64,000 nt of DNA from Lachnospiraceae bacterium (GTDB taxonomy: Bacteria > Bacillota > Clostridia > Lachnospirales > Lachnospiraceae), in contig JAILGL010000140.1 of the NCBI GenBank assembly GCA_024696825.1, positions 1 through 64,000 on the forward strand, read 5' to 3'. A program made the position numbers and the translations under genes. The notes under the pieces were generated by a model, which saw only the letters and a list, made by a program, of their open reading frames with translations, was not told where the DNA came from and ran no database searches. Below are positions 38,376 to 49,805 of this stretch, one piece after another (the stretch's first letter is position 1; every line of letters begins with the position of its first letter).

Positions 38376-38942
38376 TTATTCTAAATCCGGATTATAAACT
38401 GCCCTTTCGCCACCCACGTATTTAGGGCGTCTTCTGGCAGCGGTTATACTAGCCTTCCCGATATTTTTATGCTCTAACCTAAGAGGCACCACCACCGGAT
38501 GAATATGCATTCCTATTAGAACGCCTCCTATATCTATCCCGGCATCCGCCTTTGCTTCAATGCTTTCCACCACTACAGGATCATGAAAACCATTATAAGA
38601 TGCCACTGCAAATGCACCACCTGCGTGAGGCTGTGGAATTACATTAACCTCCTCGAAGCCGTATTTCTTTGCAACCTCTCTCTCAACTACCACCGCTCTG
38701 TTAAGGTGCTCGCAGCATTGAACTGCGAGAAATGCACCTCTCTCTTTAAGGCTTTCAGAAATTACCTTATGCATAACTAAAGCGGCGTCCTTATTAGATG
38801 CGGTTCCCATATGCTCTCCAATGGTTTCACTGGAGGAACAGCCTACTATAAAAAGACTTCCCTCTCCTACCTTGGCCTTTTCTAAAACCTCATCTATTAC
38901 AATTCGCACATCTTCTTCTATTTGCTTTAAAATCTCTGACAT
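38376..38942 (-). CDS. UPF0340 / TIGR01440 family protein (YwlG-like)
   Basis: GSLFIVGCSSSETIGEHMGTASN, AVQCCEHLNRAVVVE. Confidence 0.9.
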   Translation of the reverse strand: MSEILKQIEEDVRIVIDEVLEKAKVGEGSLFIVGCSSSETIGEHMGTASNKDAALVMHKVISESLKERGAFLAVQCCEHLNRAVVVEREVAKKYGFEEVNVIPQPHAGGAFAVASYNGFHDPVVVESIEAKADAGIDIGGVLIGMHIHPVVVPLRLEHKNIGKASITAARRRPKYVGGERAVYNPDLE

Positions 38943-39020
38943 TTTTTTCTTCCCATTTTTCTTATTTTTTCTTTTACTGTCTTCTGTAATAATCACATTT
39001 ATTGACTTATATAATCATTT

Positions 39021-39536
39021 TTACTGCCTTTTATAGTAGTCATATCCACTACAGATAAAATAGCTTCTTATGTATCCGTCCTGGGATACGAAGGCAATCT
39101 CATTAGTAGCCTCTAAATAATAAATATGGTCGTTATCCTCAGCTTCAAGCTTATGCTTAGCTTCAGGATCATTTATAAGTGCATTGGCTGCTGCCAAATA
39201 CTCTTCTTCAGATTTAAATCCCATCTCTATACCATGCTTTTTATAATGGTCAGTTAGATTTGAGTGATATCTGAAGGTGTAGGATTTTTCGCTTTGCCCC
39301 GACTTACTGCTTCTGTTGTCCTGCTTTGTTACAGTTGTTTTTCCGGCGTTATTACCTGTATTACTTCCAAATATATCTGTATTACCATTAACAGTAAATG
39401 CACCGGTTGCCACCAGGATAGCGGCTATTATACCTATTAAAGAGTTTTTCCTGTAGTTCTTTTTCTTATCTGATTTATAATTGTTACTATTACTAAAAGT
39501 GTTATCATTGTTTTTCTTATTATGATTGTTACTCAT
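39021..39536 (-). CDS. Hypothetical single-TM extracytoplasmic protein
   Basis: Asn/Lys-rich N-terminus, one TM helix, no recognised domain. Confidence 0.6.
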   Translation of the reverse strand: MSNNHNKKNNDNTFSNSNNYKSDKKKNYRKNSLIGIIAAILVATGAFTVNGNTDIFGSNTGNNAGKTTVTKQDNRSSKSGQSEKSYTFRYHSNLTDHYKKHGIEMGFKSEEEYLAAANALINDPEAKHKLEAEDNDHIYYLEATNEIAFVSQDGYIRSYFICSGYDYYKRQ

Positions 39537-39693
39537 AAATTTTTCCTTATCTTAAAAATTCCCCATTAACATACAGTATATATTAACCTACTTAATCCCA
39601 CATTTCAAACCATATTTTATCACATTTGCTTCATACCCTTTATTAATTATTCTCCACGCCTTATTAAATAGCTTTAAGTTGCAACTTAAACTT

Positions 39694-41511
39694 TTACCTA
39701 AGCTTCACTCCATAAATTCTGCAGCCTCTGGTTCCCACAACCAAAATGTTATTATAAACTGCAGGTGATGCCTCTACATTGCCGGCTCCAAGGAGTAGTT
39801 CGTCATTGGTTCTACCTGTGACACCGTCTACCATAAGAAGCTTAGAATCACTTCTTGCATAGAGAACCTTACCTCTGCCCGCCTTATTGTAAACGCAAAC
39901 AGGTGAGGACCAGGTATATGGACCCTTTTGTTGCCATTTAATTCTTCCGTTGGATTTTCTTATGCAGGCTAAAACTCCATTACTGGTACCGCCCGTTCTT
40001 CCTACAGTTACATAAATGTAGTTATCAAGATTATTCTTTCCAACAGCTATAGTTGACTGAACACCGCCTGATGCCCCGTCCACCGAAGAACAGGTAAAGG
40101 ATCTTTCCCAAACCTTTTTACCATTGCTGGCATCTATCTTCCAAACCGGAATCTCCGCCGTAGAGCTGCTTCGCCAGCCTAGGTGGAAGGATGTACTAAT
40201 GTAAATGTATAGCTTTCCATTTTCAACTGAAAGCACAGGGGTGGAATTGGAATCATCCAATATATCCTGCATCCAGCGAACCCTTAAAGTATTAAGGTTT
40301 AGGCACATTAGGTTACCGCCGTTATCTGCGATAAATAAATATCCTCTATATATGGCAGCGCTGTCCTCCATTCCAAGCCAGTAGGTGGAGTTATTGTTAC
40401 GTTTACCCTTATAGCGCCATTTTACTATTCTTCCAGGCTTTATGGAAAGCTTACCTCTCCTTCTGTTAAATCTGGTGTTAAGCTTTATAAGGTATAAAAT
40501 TCCATTTTCACCCGGCTGAATAAGGGTGTCTGTTTTAGCGTCCACCAGGGCTGAGGAATCGAAAAAGCTTAGATGTCCTCTAAGGGAAAATGAATCGTCA
40601 TTACCATACTCATACATTACCTCGCAGGTAAGAAGATTTATTATAAATGCTCTGGAGGTGCCATTGTTACTATCATAACCGGAGCCCACATACATAATAG
40701 GATAGCCTCTTGGGTCTAAGGCACCTGCTCCCTTAAATACATATCCAAGCTTCATAGGACTTCTGGTCTGCTTGCCACTGTTAATGTCGATAAAATATAT
40801 ATTTCCATCCATGCTGGCGTAAATTGCCTCTATAAGATTTCTGTCCCTTTTAGCCCAGCTTGCCATATTCATATGCCTTTTAACAGACATTGGCCAATGC
40901 ATGAGAAGAGGCTGACCTGTCCATCCGTTACCGCTCCAATATCTTCCCTTGGCGGTAAGACTACCTGTAGGAACCTCCCACATTTTCTGAAGCTTAAATC
41001 TTCTCATATTGGCAACTCCATAAACCGGAGTGTCTCTAAAATTATTACCTCTAAATGTAATTACTCCCTGAGCCTTTGTATACTCATCACCCATTCCAAA
41101 ATCGATGGTTCTTTCCTTCTTATAATCCGATATATCTCCAAGAGTCTTACCATTTACATTGATATTGGTGAATTCCATCATTTTATCAGGATTGGTTTGT
41201 CTTGTGTATTTTGGAAGAAAATCTAAAACAAATGGTGCGCTGCTGGCAGTTACTCCTGCTATGGCTTCATCAGAACCTATTGGCTCTCCGCTTTCAGACG
41301 CAGATGCTGCACCTCCTGATGCAGCCTCAGATTCCTTTGGGGTATCAGAAGCCTTTGGTGATGCACCCGAACCATTACTACCTTCCCTTGTAACAACCTC
41401 ACTACTCTTATTTGAGCTGTTTTTCTTAATTCCAATAGCTGCAGTTATTATAAAAGCTGCCACAAGTCCAATTAAAAATGTTGGTATAGCTATTTTTAAA
41501 ATTCGCTTCAC
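39694..41511 (-). CDS. Membrane-anchored PQQ-like beta-propeller protein
   Basis: N-terminal TM, Ser/Gly/Ala-rich linker, repeated propeller strands (GNIYFIDINSGKQ, NLMCLNLNTLRVRW, GVLACIRKSNGRIKWQ). Confidence 0.75.
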   Translation of the reverse strand: MKRILKIAIPTFLIGLVAAFIITAAIGIKKNSSNKSSEVVTREGSNGSGASPKASDTPKESEAASGGAASASESGEPIGSDEAIAGVTASSAPFVLDFLPKYTRQTNPDKMMEFTNINVNGKTLGDISDYKKERTIDFGMGDEYTKAQGVITFRGNNFRDTPVYGVANMRRFKLQKMWEVPTGSLTAKGRYWSGNGWTGQPLLMHWPMSVKRHMNMASWAKRDRNLIEAIYASMDGNIYFIDINSGKQTRSPMKLGYVFKGAGALDPRGYPIMYVGSGYDSNNGTSRAFIINLLTCEVMYEYGNDDSFSLRGHLSFFDSSALVDAKTDTLIQPGENGILYLIKLNTRFNRRRGKLSIKPGRIVKWRYKGKRNNNSTYWLGMEDSAAIYRGYLFIADNGGNLMCLNLNTLRVRWMQDILDDSNSTPVLSVENGKLYIYISTSFHLGWRSSSTAEIPVWKIDASNGKKVWERSFTCSSVDGASGGVQSTIAVGKNNLDNYIYVTVGRTGGTSNGVLACIRKSNGRIKWQQKGPYTWSSPVCVYNKAGRGKVLYARSDSKLLMVDGVTGRTNDELLLGAGNVEASPAVYNNILVVGTRGCRIYGVKLR

Positions 41512-41599
41512 GACTACTTCCTCCTAGCTTTTAATTCTCTCATAATAAGTTTTAAATCTAACTCTTATTCTCTTTAAACTATATTAATTCTAAGTTATC

Positions 41600-42577
41600 T
41601 TACTTCTTAGAATCTTCATCCTCTTCCTCTTCGTCCTCATCAAGGTCGATTACATCTGCATTCTCTGCGCTTCCACCGGTAATAAGCTTTACACCCTTAC
41701 CCATTCTGCTGTATTTCTTAAGCTTTCCTGCCGGAATAAATGCTGTAACGTTAGGACTTTTATCTATTCCAAAGAATATTCTTATAAGCCAGATTAGAAA
41801 TAAAAATGTAAGTACCGGGATTACACAGTTAACTACAATCATTATAACCATGGCTTCCACAAACTTATTGACGGTATCCTTTATTTTATCCACTGACTGC
41901 TTAACCTTTTCACCTACTCCGGTGGTAAGGTCTGAGGCCTTTTCCTTAACATTATCCCACCAGGAGTTATTCTCATCATCTGACGTAGAGCCCGAATCCT
42001 CTGTTCCATCTGAAATATCCTCTATATCCTCCGCTGCATTTTTTGCAGAATCCACGGTTTTATCGATGGAGGCCTTATAGGTTTTATCTATTTGATTGGA
42101 TATAAATAAACTAAGGGGAATTGCTATAGATATTGCAAGACCGAATAAAACAAACTTCTTAAAAAGATTTTTAAGCTTTTCTTTGTTAAAGTACTGGTTG
42201 ATGGCATTTATGATGAAGCCTACAGGAATCATTACATAGAAGCCAACTCCAAATAGAATTGTTAAAAGATATTTTTCAAGAGTTACTGCACCGAGAACCA
42301 CAGCGAAGCCTCCCGCCATGTCTATAAGCTGTTCAGCAACAGGGGTGGCTATATCATCCGGCAATATGGTAAGTGCCGTAGATGCCACAGTTAATGCGCC
42401 TGTTATAGCCATAACGCTATCCTTCTTGCTATCTAAAATCTTTATGCTTTTCTTATGAAACTCAGGATCAGAAAAAATCCTGCCAAACACAAAGATGGAG
42501 ATAAGGGCTAAAACCACTGATGCTATAGCTATAACAAGCTTTTTATGCTCTATAATTTTTTTCTTTAAATCCTCCAT
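41600..42577 (-). CDS. Multi-TM membrane protein of unknown function with acidic C-terminal tail
   Basis: Several hydrophobic segments; DLDEDEEEEDEDSKK end. Confidence 0.65.
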   Translation of the reverse strand: MEDLKKKIIEHKKLVIAIASVVLALISIFVFGRIFSDPEFHKKSIKILDSKKDSVMAITGALTVASTALTILPDDIATPVAEQLIDMAGGFAVVLGAVTLEKYLLTILFGVGFYVMIPVGFIINAINQYFNKEKLKNLFKKFVLFGLAISIAIPLSLFISNQIDKTYKASIDKTVDSAKNAAEDIEDISDGTEDSGSTSDDENNSWWDNVKEKASDLTTGVGEKVKQSVDKIKDTVNKFVEAMVIMIVVNCVIPVLTFLFLIWLIRIFFGIDKSPNVTAFIPAGKLKKYSRMGKGVKLITGGSAENADVIDLDEDEEEEDEDSKK

Positions 42578-42703
42578 AACAACTAAATCCTTTCACTGAA
42601 TTCTTTAAGGGAATATTTTAACTTAATTCTTAATCTAATTTTCAACCTGCGGTAACATAATTATCTTAATAAATTATTCTACCACAAGATTTAGTTGTTG
42701 TCA

Positions 42704-45700
42704 TTAGGGTTTAAGGCTTAAAAGCACATTTTCTATCTCAATAAATATTTTTTCTTTATCATAATTTTTAATTAAAATATATGGGTTTAGGCCGGTGTAC
42801 ATTTTAAGCTTTCCATTAGAATTCTTAATGGTCTCTGCAAGGTGCAGCATATCCATCTTAGTATTTTCCTTCATGTAAAGCCTTATTCCATCGGACTTCT
42901 CAGCTATTTTATTTATAAATACACTGTGGGCCTTGGCCTTAATAAGAGCCACATCTATAAGATTTCTAACCTCTATAGGCACGTCTCCAAAGCGGTCTAT
43001 AAGCTCATCTATCATATCGGATTTCTCGGTTTCAGTCTCAACCACAGCAATCTTTTTATAAATGTCTAACTTCACATACTCCGATTTTATATAGCTTGCA
43101 GGGATGTAGGCATCTATATGAATATCCACTGTAGTTTCAAAATCATACTCATCTGCCTCTTCCTCAGTAACCTCTCCCTTAGCTTCCTTAACTGCCTGAG
43201 AAAGCATTTTAAGATAGAGGTCATAGCCCACTTCGCCCATGTGTCCTGACTGCTCGGCCCCAAGGACATTTCCGGCACCTCTTATCTCTAAGTCTCGCAT
43301 GGCAATCTTTATACCGGAGCCAAGCTCAGTAAATTCTCTAATGGCCCCAAGCCTTTTCTCTGCTACCTCTGAAAGAATCTTATCCTTCCTATACATGAGA
43401 AATGCATAGGCCATTCTATTAGATCTTCCCACTCGGCCTCTCAGCTGATAGAGCTGTGAAAGCCCCATCCTGTCGGAGTTCTCGATGATGATGGTATTAA
43501 CATTAGGAATATCTAAGCCTGTCTCAATGATGGTGGTGGATATAAGCACATCAATCTCACCGCTTATAAAATCCATCATGATTTTCTCTAACTCACGCTC
43601 ATTCATCCTGCCGTGAGCATAGGCAATATTCACCTCCGGAAGCATGAGACTTAACTTATAAGCCACATCCGAAATGGTATCTATTCGGTTAAATACATAG
43701 TATACCTGGCCGCCTCTTGCTACCTCCCTGACTATAGCCTCTCTAACTGCCTCGTCATTATATTCCATAACAAAGGTCTGTATAGGCATTCTGTCAGTTG
43801 GTGGCTCTGTAAGCACACTCATATCCCTTATGCCTGCAAGAGACATGTGAAGGGTCCTTGGAATAGGGGTTGCAGAAAGTGCCATGGCATCTACATTTTT
43901 CTTAATGTCCTTTATTTTCTCCTTGTGAGTTACGCCAAAACGCTGCTCCTCATCCACGATGAGAAGGCCTAAATCCTTATATTCCACGTCCTTGGATAAA
44001 AGTCTGTGGGTTCCTATAACTATATCTATCTCGCCCTTTTTAAGGCCCTTTAAGGTGGCATCTGCCTGCTTCTTGGTAACAAACCTGGAGAGCATGGCTA
44101 CATTTATAGGAAAATCATTTATTCTTTCCAAAAATGTATTATAATGCTGCTGGCAAAGTATGGTGGTAGGCACGAGAAGCGCCACCTGCTTACCGCTCAT
44201 AACGCATTTAAATGCAGCTCTTAGAGCTACCTCTGTCTTACCATAGCCTACATCTCCACAGATAAGGCGGTCCATAATCTTCGTACTTTCCATATCGCTT
44301 TTTACGGCCTCTATGGCATCTAGCTGATCCATGGTTTCCTCATATGGAAATACCTCTTCAAACTCCTTCTGCCATACTGTATCCTCTAAAAATGCAAAGC
44401 CCTTTTTCTCCTGCCTTGCAGCATATATTTTCACAAGTTCCTTTGCTATATTTCTTACATTTTTTCTTACTCTGGACTTCTTTCTATACCACTCCTTGCC
44501 CTCTAACCTGTCGAGCTTCGGCTTGGTATCTGCGTCCTTGGCTGCGTATTTTTGCAGCATATCTAAGTTTGCAACAGAGACATAGAGAATTCCTCCATCA
44601 CCGTATCTTAGCTTTATATAATCCTTTATAACACCGTCGTTATTAATCTTCTCCATGCCCTCATAGACTGCCAGTCCGTGATTTTCATGGATGCAGTAAT
44701 CTCCCGGCTTAAGGACATTTATATCCTTAATGGCATCCTTATTAGTCTTATGCTTTCTGTGAAGCTTCTTCTTATAGCTACTGCCAAATATCTCGCTTTC
44801 GCTAATTACCATAAATCCTAGGTCAGGATAGATAAAGCCCCTCTTTATAGAGCCTATGGATACTAAAACCTCTCCCTTTTTAAGAGGCTCCTCCATGGTC
44901 TCCTTGTAAAATGCAGGGATGTCATACTCATTTAGGGTATTCTTAATTCTCTTAGACCTGGTATGAGAGGAAGAAAGAATAACGATTTTATATTTATTTT
45001 TTCTGTATTTTTTTACGTCCTCTATAAACATATCAAAATGCTTTCCATAGGAGGATATAGCCTGCACCTTAAGGTTGTACTTTACCACAGGCTTTATTTT
45101 TTTGGGAACTGTATCTAAAAGCCCCATCATTACTACAGCCTTATCATTAAAAAATGAAAAGAGCTTATTATAATCTCTAAGGACCTTTAACTGCCTTTTT
45201 ACAGCATATCCCTTTTCAAGTCTCATGGTCATACTGTCGGAAAATTCGTCAGATATAATCTTCGCACTCTCTATACTTCTTACGGGATTATCGATTATAA
45301 AGAGAGTTTCCTTCTCATTAAAGTATTCGAAAAGTCCCATAAGGTCGCTGTCAAAATATGGAAGATAAGCCTCAAGGCCTGACTTTACACCTGAGAACTC
45401 TATACCTTCCTTTATCTCGTCAAAGGTTTTCACCACATTGTTAAATGCTTCGTGAACCCCGTCTGCAAGATACTTTTTCTTATATTTTTCTACGTCTTTT
45501 TTGATTTCCTTAAGACCCTGATCGATCTCAGTATTAGACAGAATTATCTCCGAGGCAGGAAATATAACTACCTCTGTAAGATTATCTATGGAACGCTGTG
45601 AATCAACGTCAAACTCCCTGATAGTGTCAATCTCATCACCCCAGAATTCTATACGCACAGGGCAGTCAGCAGAAAGTGGAAATATATCGATAATTCCGCC

Positions 45701-46249
45701 GCGAACGGCAAATTCACCCGGCCTTTCTATCTGTACCTGTCTCTCATAGCCCATTTTCACAAGTTCTTCGCTTAAGTCTTTAAAATCAACCTCTTCCCCC
45801 ACTTTAAGATATTTGGCATTATCCGCATATCTGTCTAGGGACTGAAGCATCTCAAGGCCTGCTGCCATAGTGGTCACTATGGTTCCACCCTCATTACTTA
45901 CTATAAGCCTTTCTATAACCTTAAGTCTCTCGCTGGCTATAGCCTGGCCATGAATATTTACACTATAAAAACAGAGGTCCTTAGCAGGATAGTAAAGTAC
46001 CTCTGTGTCAAACATTTTATATTCATCGCAGATTTCCCGTCCGCGAATTTCATCTGTGGTAATTATAAGCTTCCATTTATATTTCTTGGTAAATTTATTA
46101 GCAAGGGCGTAGATGAATTCTATCCTCTCACTGCCGGAGGATCCTGAAATGTATATTGGAAACTGTTCATTTTCAATGGATTCTACACTTCCCTTATAGG
46201 CCATGGTTTTCTTTATGGGACTTATAAGGGTATTAAATCTATCTTTCAT
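42704..46249 (-). CDS. mfd: Transcription-repair coupling factor
   Basis: 1181 aa; ICGDVGYGKTEVALRAAF, DEEQRFG, SATPIPRTLHMSL, GRVGRSNRMAYAFLMY. Confidence 0.97.
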   Translation of the reverse strand: MKDRFNTLISPIKKTMAYKGSVESIENEQFPIYISGSSGSERIEFIYALANKFTKKYKWKLIITTDEIRGREICDEYKMFDTEVLYYPAKDLCFYSVNIHGQAIASERLKVIERLIVSNEGGTIVTTMAAGLEMLQSLDRYADNAKYLKVGEEVDFKDLSEELVKMGYERQVQIERPGEFAVRGGIIDIFPLSADCPVRIEFWGDEIDTIREFDVDSQRSIDNLTEVVIFPASEIILSNTEIDQGLKEIKKDVEKYKKKYLADGVHEAFNNVVKTFDEIKEGIEFSGVKSGLEAYLPYFDSDLMGLFEYFNEKETLFIIDNPVRSIESAKIISDEFSDSMTMRLEKGYAVKRQLKVLRDYNKLFSFFNDKAVVMMGLLDTVPKKIKPVVKYNLKVQAISSYGKHFDMFIEDVKKYRKNKYKIVILSSSHTRSKRIKNTLNEYDIPAFYKETMEEPLKKGEVLVSIGSIKRGFIYPDLGFMVISESEIFGSSYKKKLHRKHKTNKDAIKDINVLKPGDYCIHENHGLAVYEGMEKINNDGVIKDYIKLRYGDGGILYVSVANLDMLQKYAAKDADTKPKLDRLEGKEWYRKKSRVRKNVRNIAKELVKIYAARQEKKGFAFLEDTVWQKEFEEVFPYEETMDQLDAIEAVKSDMESTKIMDRLICGDVGYGKTEVALRAAFKCVMSGKQVALLVPTTILCQQHYNTFLERINDFPINVAMLSRFVTKKQADATLKGLKKGEIDIVIGTHRLLSKDVEYKDLGLLIVDEEQRFGVTHKEKIKDIKKNVDAMALSATPIPRTLHMSLAGIRDMSVLTEPPTDRMPIQTFVMEYNDEAVREAIVREVARGGQVYYVFNRIDTISDVAYKLSLMLPEVNIAYAHGRMNERELEKIMMDFISGEIDVLISTTIIETGLDIPNVNTIIIENSDRMGLSQLYQLRGRVGRSNRMAYAFLMYRKDKILSEVAEKRLGAIREFTELGSGIKIAMRDLEIRGAGNVLGAEQSGHMGEVGYDLYLKMLSQAVKEAKGEVTEEEADEYDFETTVDIHIDAYIPASYIKSEYVKLDIYKKIAVVETETEKSDMIDELIDRFGDVPIEVRNLIDVALIKAKAHSVFINKIAEKSDGIRLYMKENTKMDMLHLAETIKNSNGKLKMYTGLNPYILIKNYDKEKIFIEIENVLLSLKP

Positions 46250-46283
46250 AACATTTATACCTTATGCTAAAGCATATAAAAAA

Positions 46284-46844
46284 CTAGTTATACTTGTTCA
46301 TGGCAGAGCTTACGCCATTTGTAATTATCTCCCGGGTAGCGCCACAGGCATTATCTAAGGCCTGTCTTATATCATCCTCATCTTCCTTTTTGAATCTGGA
46401 TAATACAAAGTTTGCCAGGTCATAGCCATCAGGCTTTTTACCTACTCCGATTCTTATTCTTGTAAACTCATCTGTGCCAAGCTTCTTTATAATGTCCTTC
46501 ATGCCATTATGTCCGCCGGCGCTTCCCTTAGGACGAATTCTAAGCTTGCCCGGATCTAAGTAAATATCGTCATAGATAACAATAAGCTCAGACTTAACAT
46601 CAATCTTATAAAACTTAGATAAAGGCGCTATGGAATCACCGCTCAGATTCATAAAGGTCTGTGGCATAACAAGAAGCACCTTTTCTCCTGCTATATATCC
46701 TTTACCAACGAGAGCCTTGCCCTCGTACTTTCTCATAGGTATATCGAATTCATCAGCTATGCAGGTTACAGCTGAAAAACCTATATTATGCCTGGTTCCG
46801 GCGTACTGATCGCTGGGATTTCCAAGCCCTGCAATTATATACAT
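46284..46844 (-). CDS. pth: Peptidyl-tRNA hydrolase
   Basis: IIAGLGNPSDQYAGTRHNIGF, PQTFMNLSG, GSAGGHNGMKDI. Confidence 0.97.
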   Translation of the reverse strand: MYIIAGLGNPSDQYAGTRHNIGFSAVTCIADEFDIPMRKYEGKALVGKGYIAGEKVLLVMPQTFMNLSGDSIAPLSKFYKIDVKSELIVIYDDIYLDPGKLRIRPKGSAGGHNGMKDIIKKLGTDEFTRIRIGVGKKPDGYDLANFVLSRFKKEDEDDIRQALDNACGATREIITNGVSSAMNKYN

Positions 46845-46928
46845 GATAATCCTCTACTTTCATTCTAACACCCTGCATTAAAGATTTCCTTAGTGCAGGG
46901 CGCTTTTAATTACATTTATATATTACAT

Positions 46929-47894
46929 TTAATCCTCAGACTTAGCTGCGATATTATTAGTAACTCTGTTGTAAAGCTCGAGAGCTGCATTATAACCCAT
47001 CTTCTTCTGTCTGTGGTTAACGGCTGCAGACTCGCAGATAACAGCTATATTACGTCCGGGACGTACGGGAATGGAGTGGCAAACCACCTTATTACCAAGG
47101 AACTCCTTATAATGCTCCTCTAAACCAAGTCTGTCATACTCCTGCTCCTTATTAAACTCCTCAAGGCTTATAACCAGGTTAATCTCCTGCTCATTCTTAA
47201 CGCTTTCAACACCGAAAAGAGTCTTAGCATCGATAATTCCTATACCTCTAAGCTCGATAAAATGTCTTGTAATATCAGGTGAGCTTCCCATAAGGGAATC
47301 ATCGCTAACCTTCTTAATCTCTACAACATCGTCGGATACAAGTCTGTGTCCGCGGTGCATAAGCTCTAAGGCAACCTCTGATTTACCGATACCGCTTTCA
47401 CCCATAATGAGAACACCCTCACCATAGATATCTACCAAAACACCGTGAACAGAGCATCTTGGAGCCATTTCCACATTCAGCCAGCGAATAAGCTCAGCTG
47501 AAAATGTAGAGGTTGGTGTCTTACTTCTGAGAAGAGGAACATTGTATTTATAAGCTATTTCTATAAGCTCCTTCTCAATCCAGATATCTCTACAAAAGAT
47601 AATACATGGTGGCTTTGGAGTATCATTACTTCCTGCCATAATTTTTTCCATAACAGAAACTGAGTACTCGATACCCTTCTGTCTCATATAGGTATTTTCC
47701 ACGTGTCCTATCACCTGGATACGTCCGGAATCAAAGTAATCGAAGAAGCCCGCAAGCTGAAGAGCAGGTCTGTTAATATCACTCTGATTAATGGTAATTC
47801 CTGAAATATCTATATCAGGGGTACAATTCTCAAGCTCCATTTTTTCAATTAAATCTTTAAGTCCAACATTATATTTTCCTTTTTGCATAAGCAC
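46929..47894 (-). CDS. hprK: HPr kinase/phosphorylase
   Basis: VLIMGESGIGKSEVALELMHRGHRLVSDD, ELRGIGIIDAKTLFG. Confidence 0.96.
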   Translation of the reverse strand: MLMQKGKYNVGLKDLIEKMELENCTPDIDISGITINQSDINRPALQLAGFFDYFDSGRIQVIGHVENTYMRQKGIEYSVSVMEKIMAGSNDTPKPPCIIFCRDIWIEKELIEIAYKYNVPLLRSKTPTSTFSAELIRWLNVEMAPRCSVHGVLVDIYGEGVLIMGESGIGKSEVALELMHRGHRLVSDDVVEIKKVSDDSLMGSSPDITRHFIELRGIGIIDAKTLFGVESVKNEQEINLVISLEEFNKEQEYDRLGLEEHYKEFLGNKVVCHSIPVRPGRNIAVICESAAVNHRQKKMGYNAALELYNRVTNNIAAKSED

Positions 47895-47927
47895 CTCATT
47901 TATTCTTTGAAAATCATTATTTGATAG

Positions 47928-49784
47928 TTATTCCTTGAAAAATTTATAAATGTTTTCTGCTGTTTTTCTGTCCATGCTCTCCACCTGCATTATATCCTCA
48001 ACGGAGGCATTCTTAAGTTCTTCCACGCCCTTAAAATATTTTAAGAGTGCGCGTCTTCTCTTAGGTCCAACGCCCTTTATATCATCAAGGCTTGACTTAA
48101 CCTGAACCTTGGAGCGAAGGGAACGGTGAAACTCTATGGCAAACCTGTGAACCTCATCCTGTATGCGGGTTATAAGCCAAAAGCCCTCTGCATGAATATC
48201 TATAGGAAGCTCCTCATTGTTAAAATAAATGCCTCTGGTTCTATGCTTGTCATCCTTCACAAGACCACAGACAGGTATGTTAATCTTAAGCTTATCTAAA
48301 ACTCTTAAAGCTACATTTACCTGACCTTTTCCACCATCCATCATAATAAGGTCCGGGAACCTTGCGAAGCCGCTTTGGCTATCAGCATCCCTTTCCTTAT
48401 CCTTAAGACCGTGTTCAAAACGCCTGGTAAGAATCTCTTCCATACTCTTATAATCATCAGGACCCTTTACGGACATGATTTTAAATTTTCTATAATCACT
48501 TTTTTTAGGCTTTCCATCTTCAAATACTATCATAGAACCGACAGATTGAAAACCACTTGTGTTAGAAATATCATAGGACTCCACTCTGTGAATGTCCTTT
48601 AGACCAAGCCAGTCCATTATTTCCTGCATGGCTCCAACTGTACGCTCAGCCTCTTTTTTAAGCCTGTCTCCCTCCTTTTGAAGGGTTAACTCTGCATTTT
48701 TATGAGCAAGAAGAGCAAGCTTTTCCTTCTGTCCCTTTTTCGGAACTACTATGGAAACCTTCTGATGCTTTCTCTCTGAAAGCCATTTTTCAATGAGTTC
48801 CACATCCTCTATCTCTTCTTCTATAACTATCTCTCTAGGAATGTAAGGAGTGCCGCGATAATACTGCTTTATGAAATCCCCTATAACAGTTGAATCCTCT
48901 TCCTCACTTACCTCATCCATATGAAAGTTCTCTCGTCCGATAACCTTACCCTCGCGGACATAAAACATCTGCACAACGGCCTGATTCTTGTCCTTAGCCA
49001 TAGCTATAAAATCCCTGTCCACGGAATCAAAGCTGGTTATCTTCTGATGAACCATAGCTTTTTTAATATTGGTAATTAAGTCTCTGTAGGAAGCTGCATC
49101 CTCAAAGTCAAGGTTCTCACTGGCCTCTGTCATCTTCTTTTCGAGAGTCTCGATTATAAGCTTGTAATCGCCATTTATAAACCTTAGTGCTGCCTCAAAA
49201 TTCTTCTTATAGTCCTCTTCGGATATAAGTCCCTGGCATGGAGCGTCACACTGCTTAATGTGATAATTCAAACAGGCTCTTTCCTCTCCCAGGGTCTCAG
49301 GAAGCTTTCTGTTACAGCTTCTTATATGATATATTTTTCTGGCTGCTCCAAGCATATCCTTAGCAGCCCCCGCACTGGTATAAGGTCCAAAATATCTCAC
49401 CTTGGCGCTATTTTTTTCCTTACCCTTACTCCTTGTAAGAAGGAGTCTTGGAAATCTTTCTCCTACAGTAGCCTTTATAAATGGATAGCTCTTATCATCC
49501 CTAAGCATGGTATTATACTTAGGTGTATATTCCTTGATAAGATTACTTTCCAGCACCAGAGCCTCTACCTCAGAATCCGTTACAATGTACTCAAATCTCG
49601 CAATCTGAGAAATCATTTTTTCAATCTTTGGCGATACATTTCTGGACTTCTGAAAATACTGTCTGACTCTGTTCTTAAGCACTACAGCCTTACCTACATA
49701 GATAACGGTATCTGTTTTATCGTGCATAAGATATACACCGGGCTTATCCGGTAATTTCTTTAATTCTTCTTTAATATCAAACAT
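47928..49784 (-). CDS. uvrC: Excinuclease ABC subunit C
   Basis: GIY-YIG N-terminus ([22 protein letters not shown]), C-terminal HhH. Confidence 0.97.
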   Translation of the reverse strand: MFDIKEELKKLPDKPGVYLMHDKTDTVIYVGKAVVLKNRVRQYFQKSRNVSPKIEKMISQIARFEYIVTDSEVEALVLESNLIKEYTPKYNTMLRDDKSYPFIKATVGERFPRLLLTRSKGKEKNSAKVRYFGPYTSAGAAKDMLGAARKIYHIRSCNRKLPETLGEERACLNYHIKQCDAPCQGLISEEDYKKNFEAALRFINGDYKLIIETLEKKMTEASENLDFEDAASYRDLITNIKKAMVHQKITSFDSVDRDFIAMAKDKNQAVVQMFYVREGKVIGRENFHMDEVSEEEDSTVIGDFIKQYYRGTPYIPREIVIEEEIEDVELIEKWLSERKHQKVSIVVPKKGQKEKLALLAHKNAELTLQKEGDRLKKEAERTVGAMQEIMDWLGLKDIHRVESYDISNTSGFQSVGSMIVFEDGKPKKSDYRKFKIMSVKGPDDYKSMEEILTRRFEHGLKDKERDADSQSGFARFPDLIMMDGGKGQVNVALRVLDKLKINIPVCGLVKDDKHRTRGIYFNNEELPIDIHAEGFWLITRIQDEVHRFAIEFHRSLRSKVQVKSSLDDIKGVGPKRRRALLKYFKGVEELKNASVEDIMQVESMDRKTAENIYKFFKE

Positions 49785-49805
49785 TTAATTAAAATATTTC
49801 TCTTC

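Noticed and set aside
49260-49754. 164-aa plus-strand ORF
   Set aside because: Antisense to uvrC, which is unambiguous; no signal or ribosome site.
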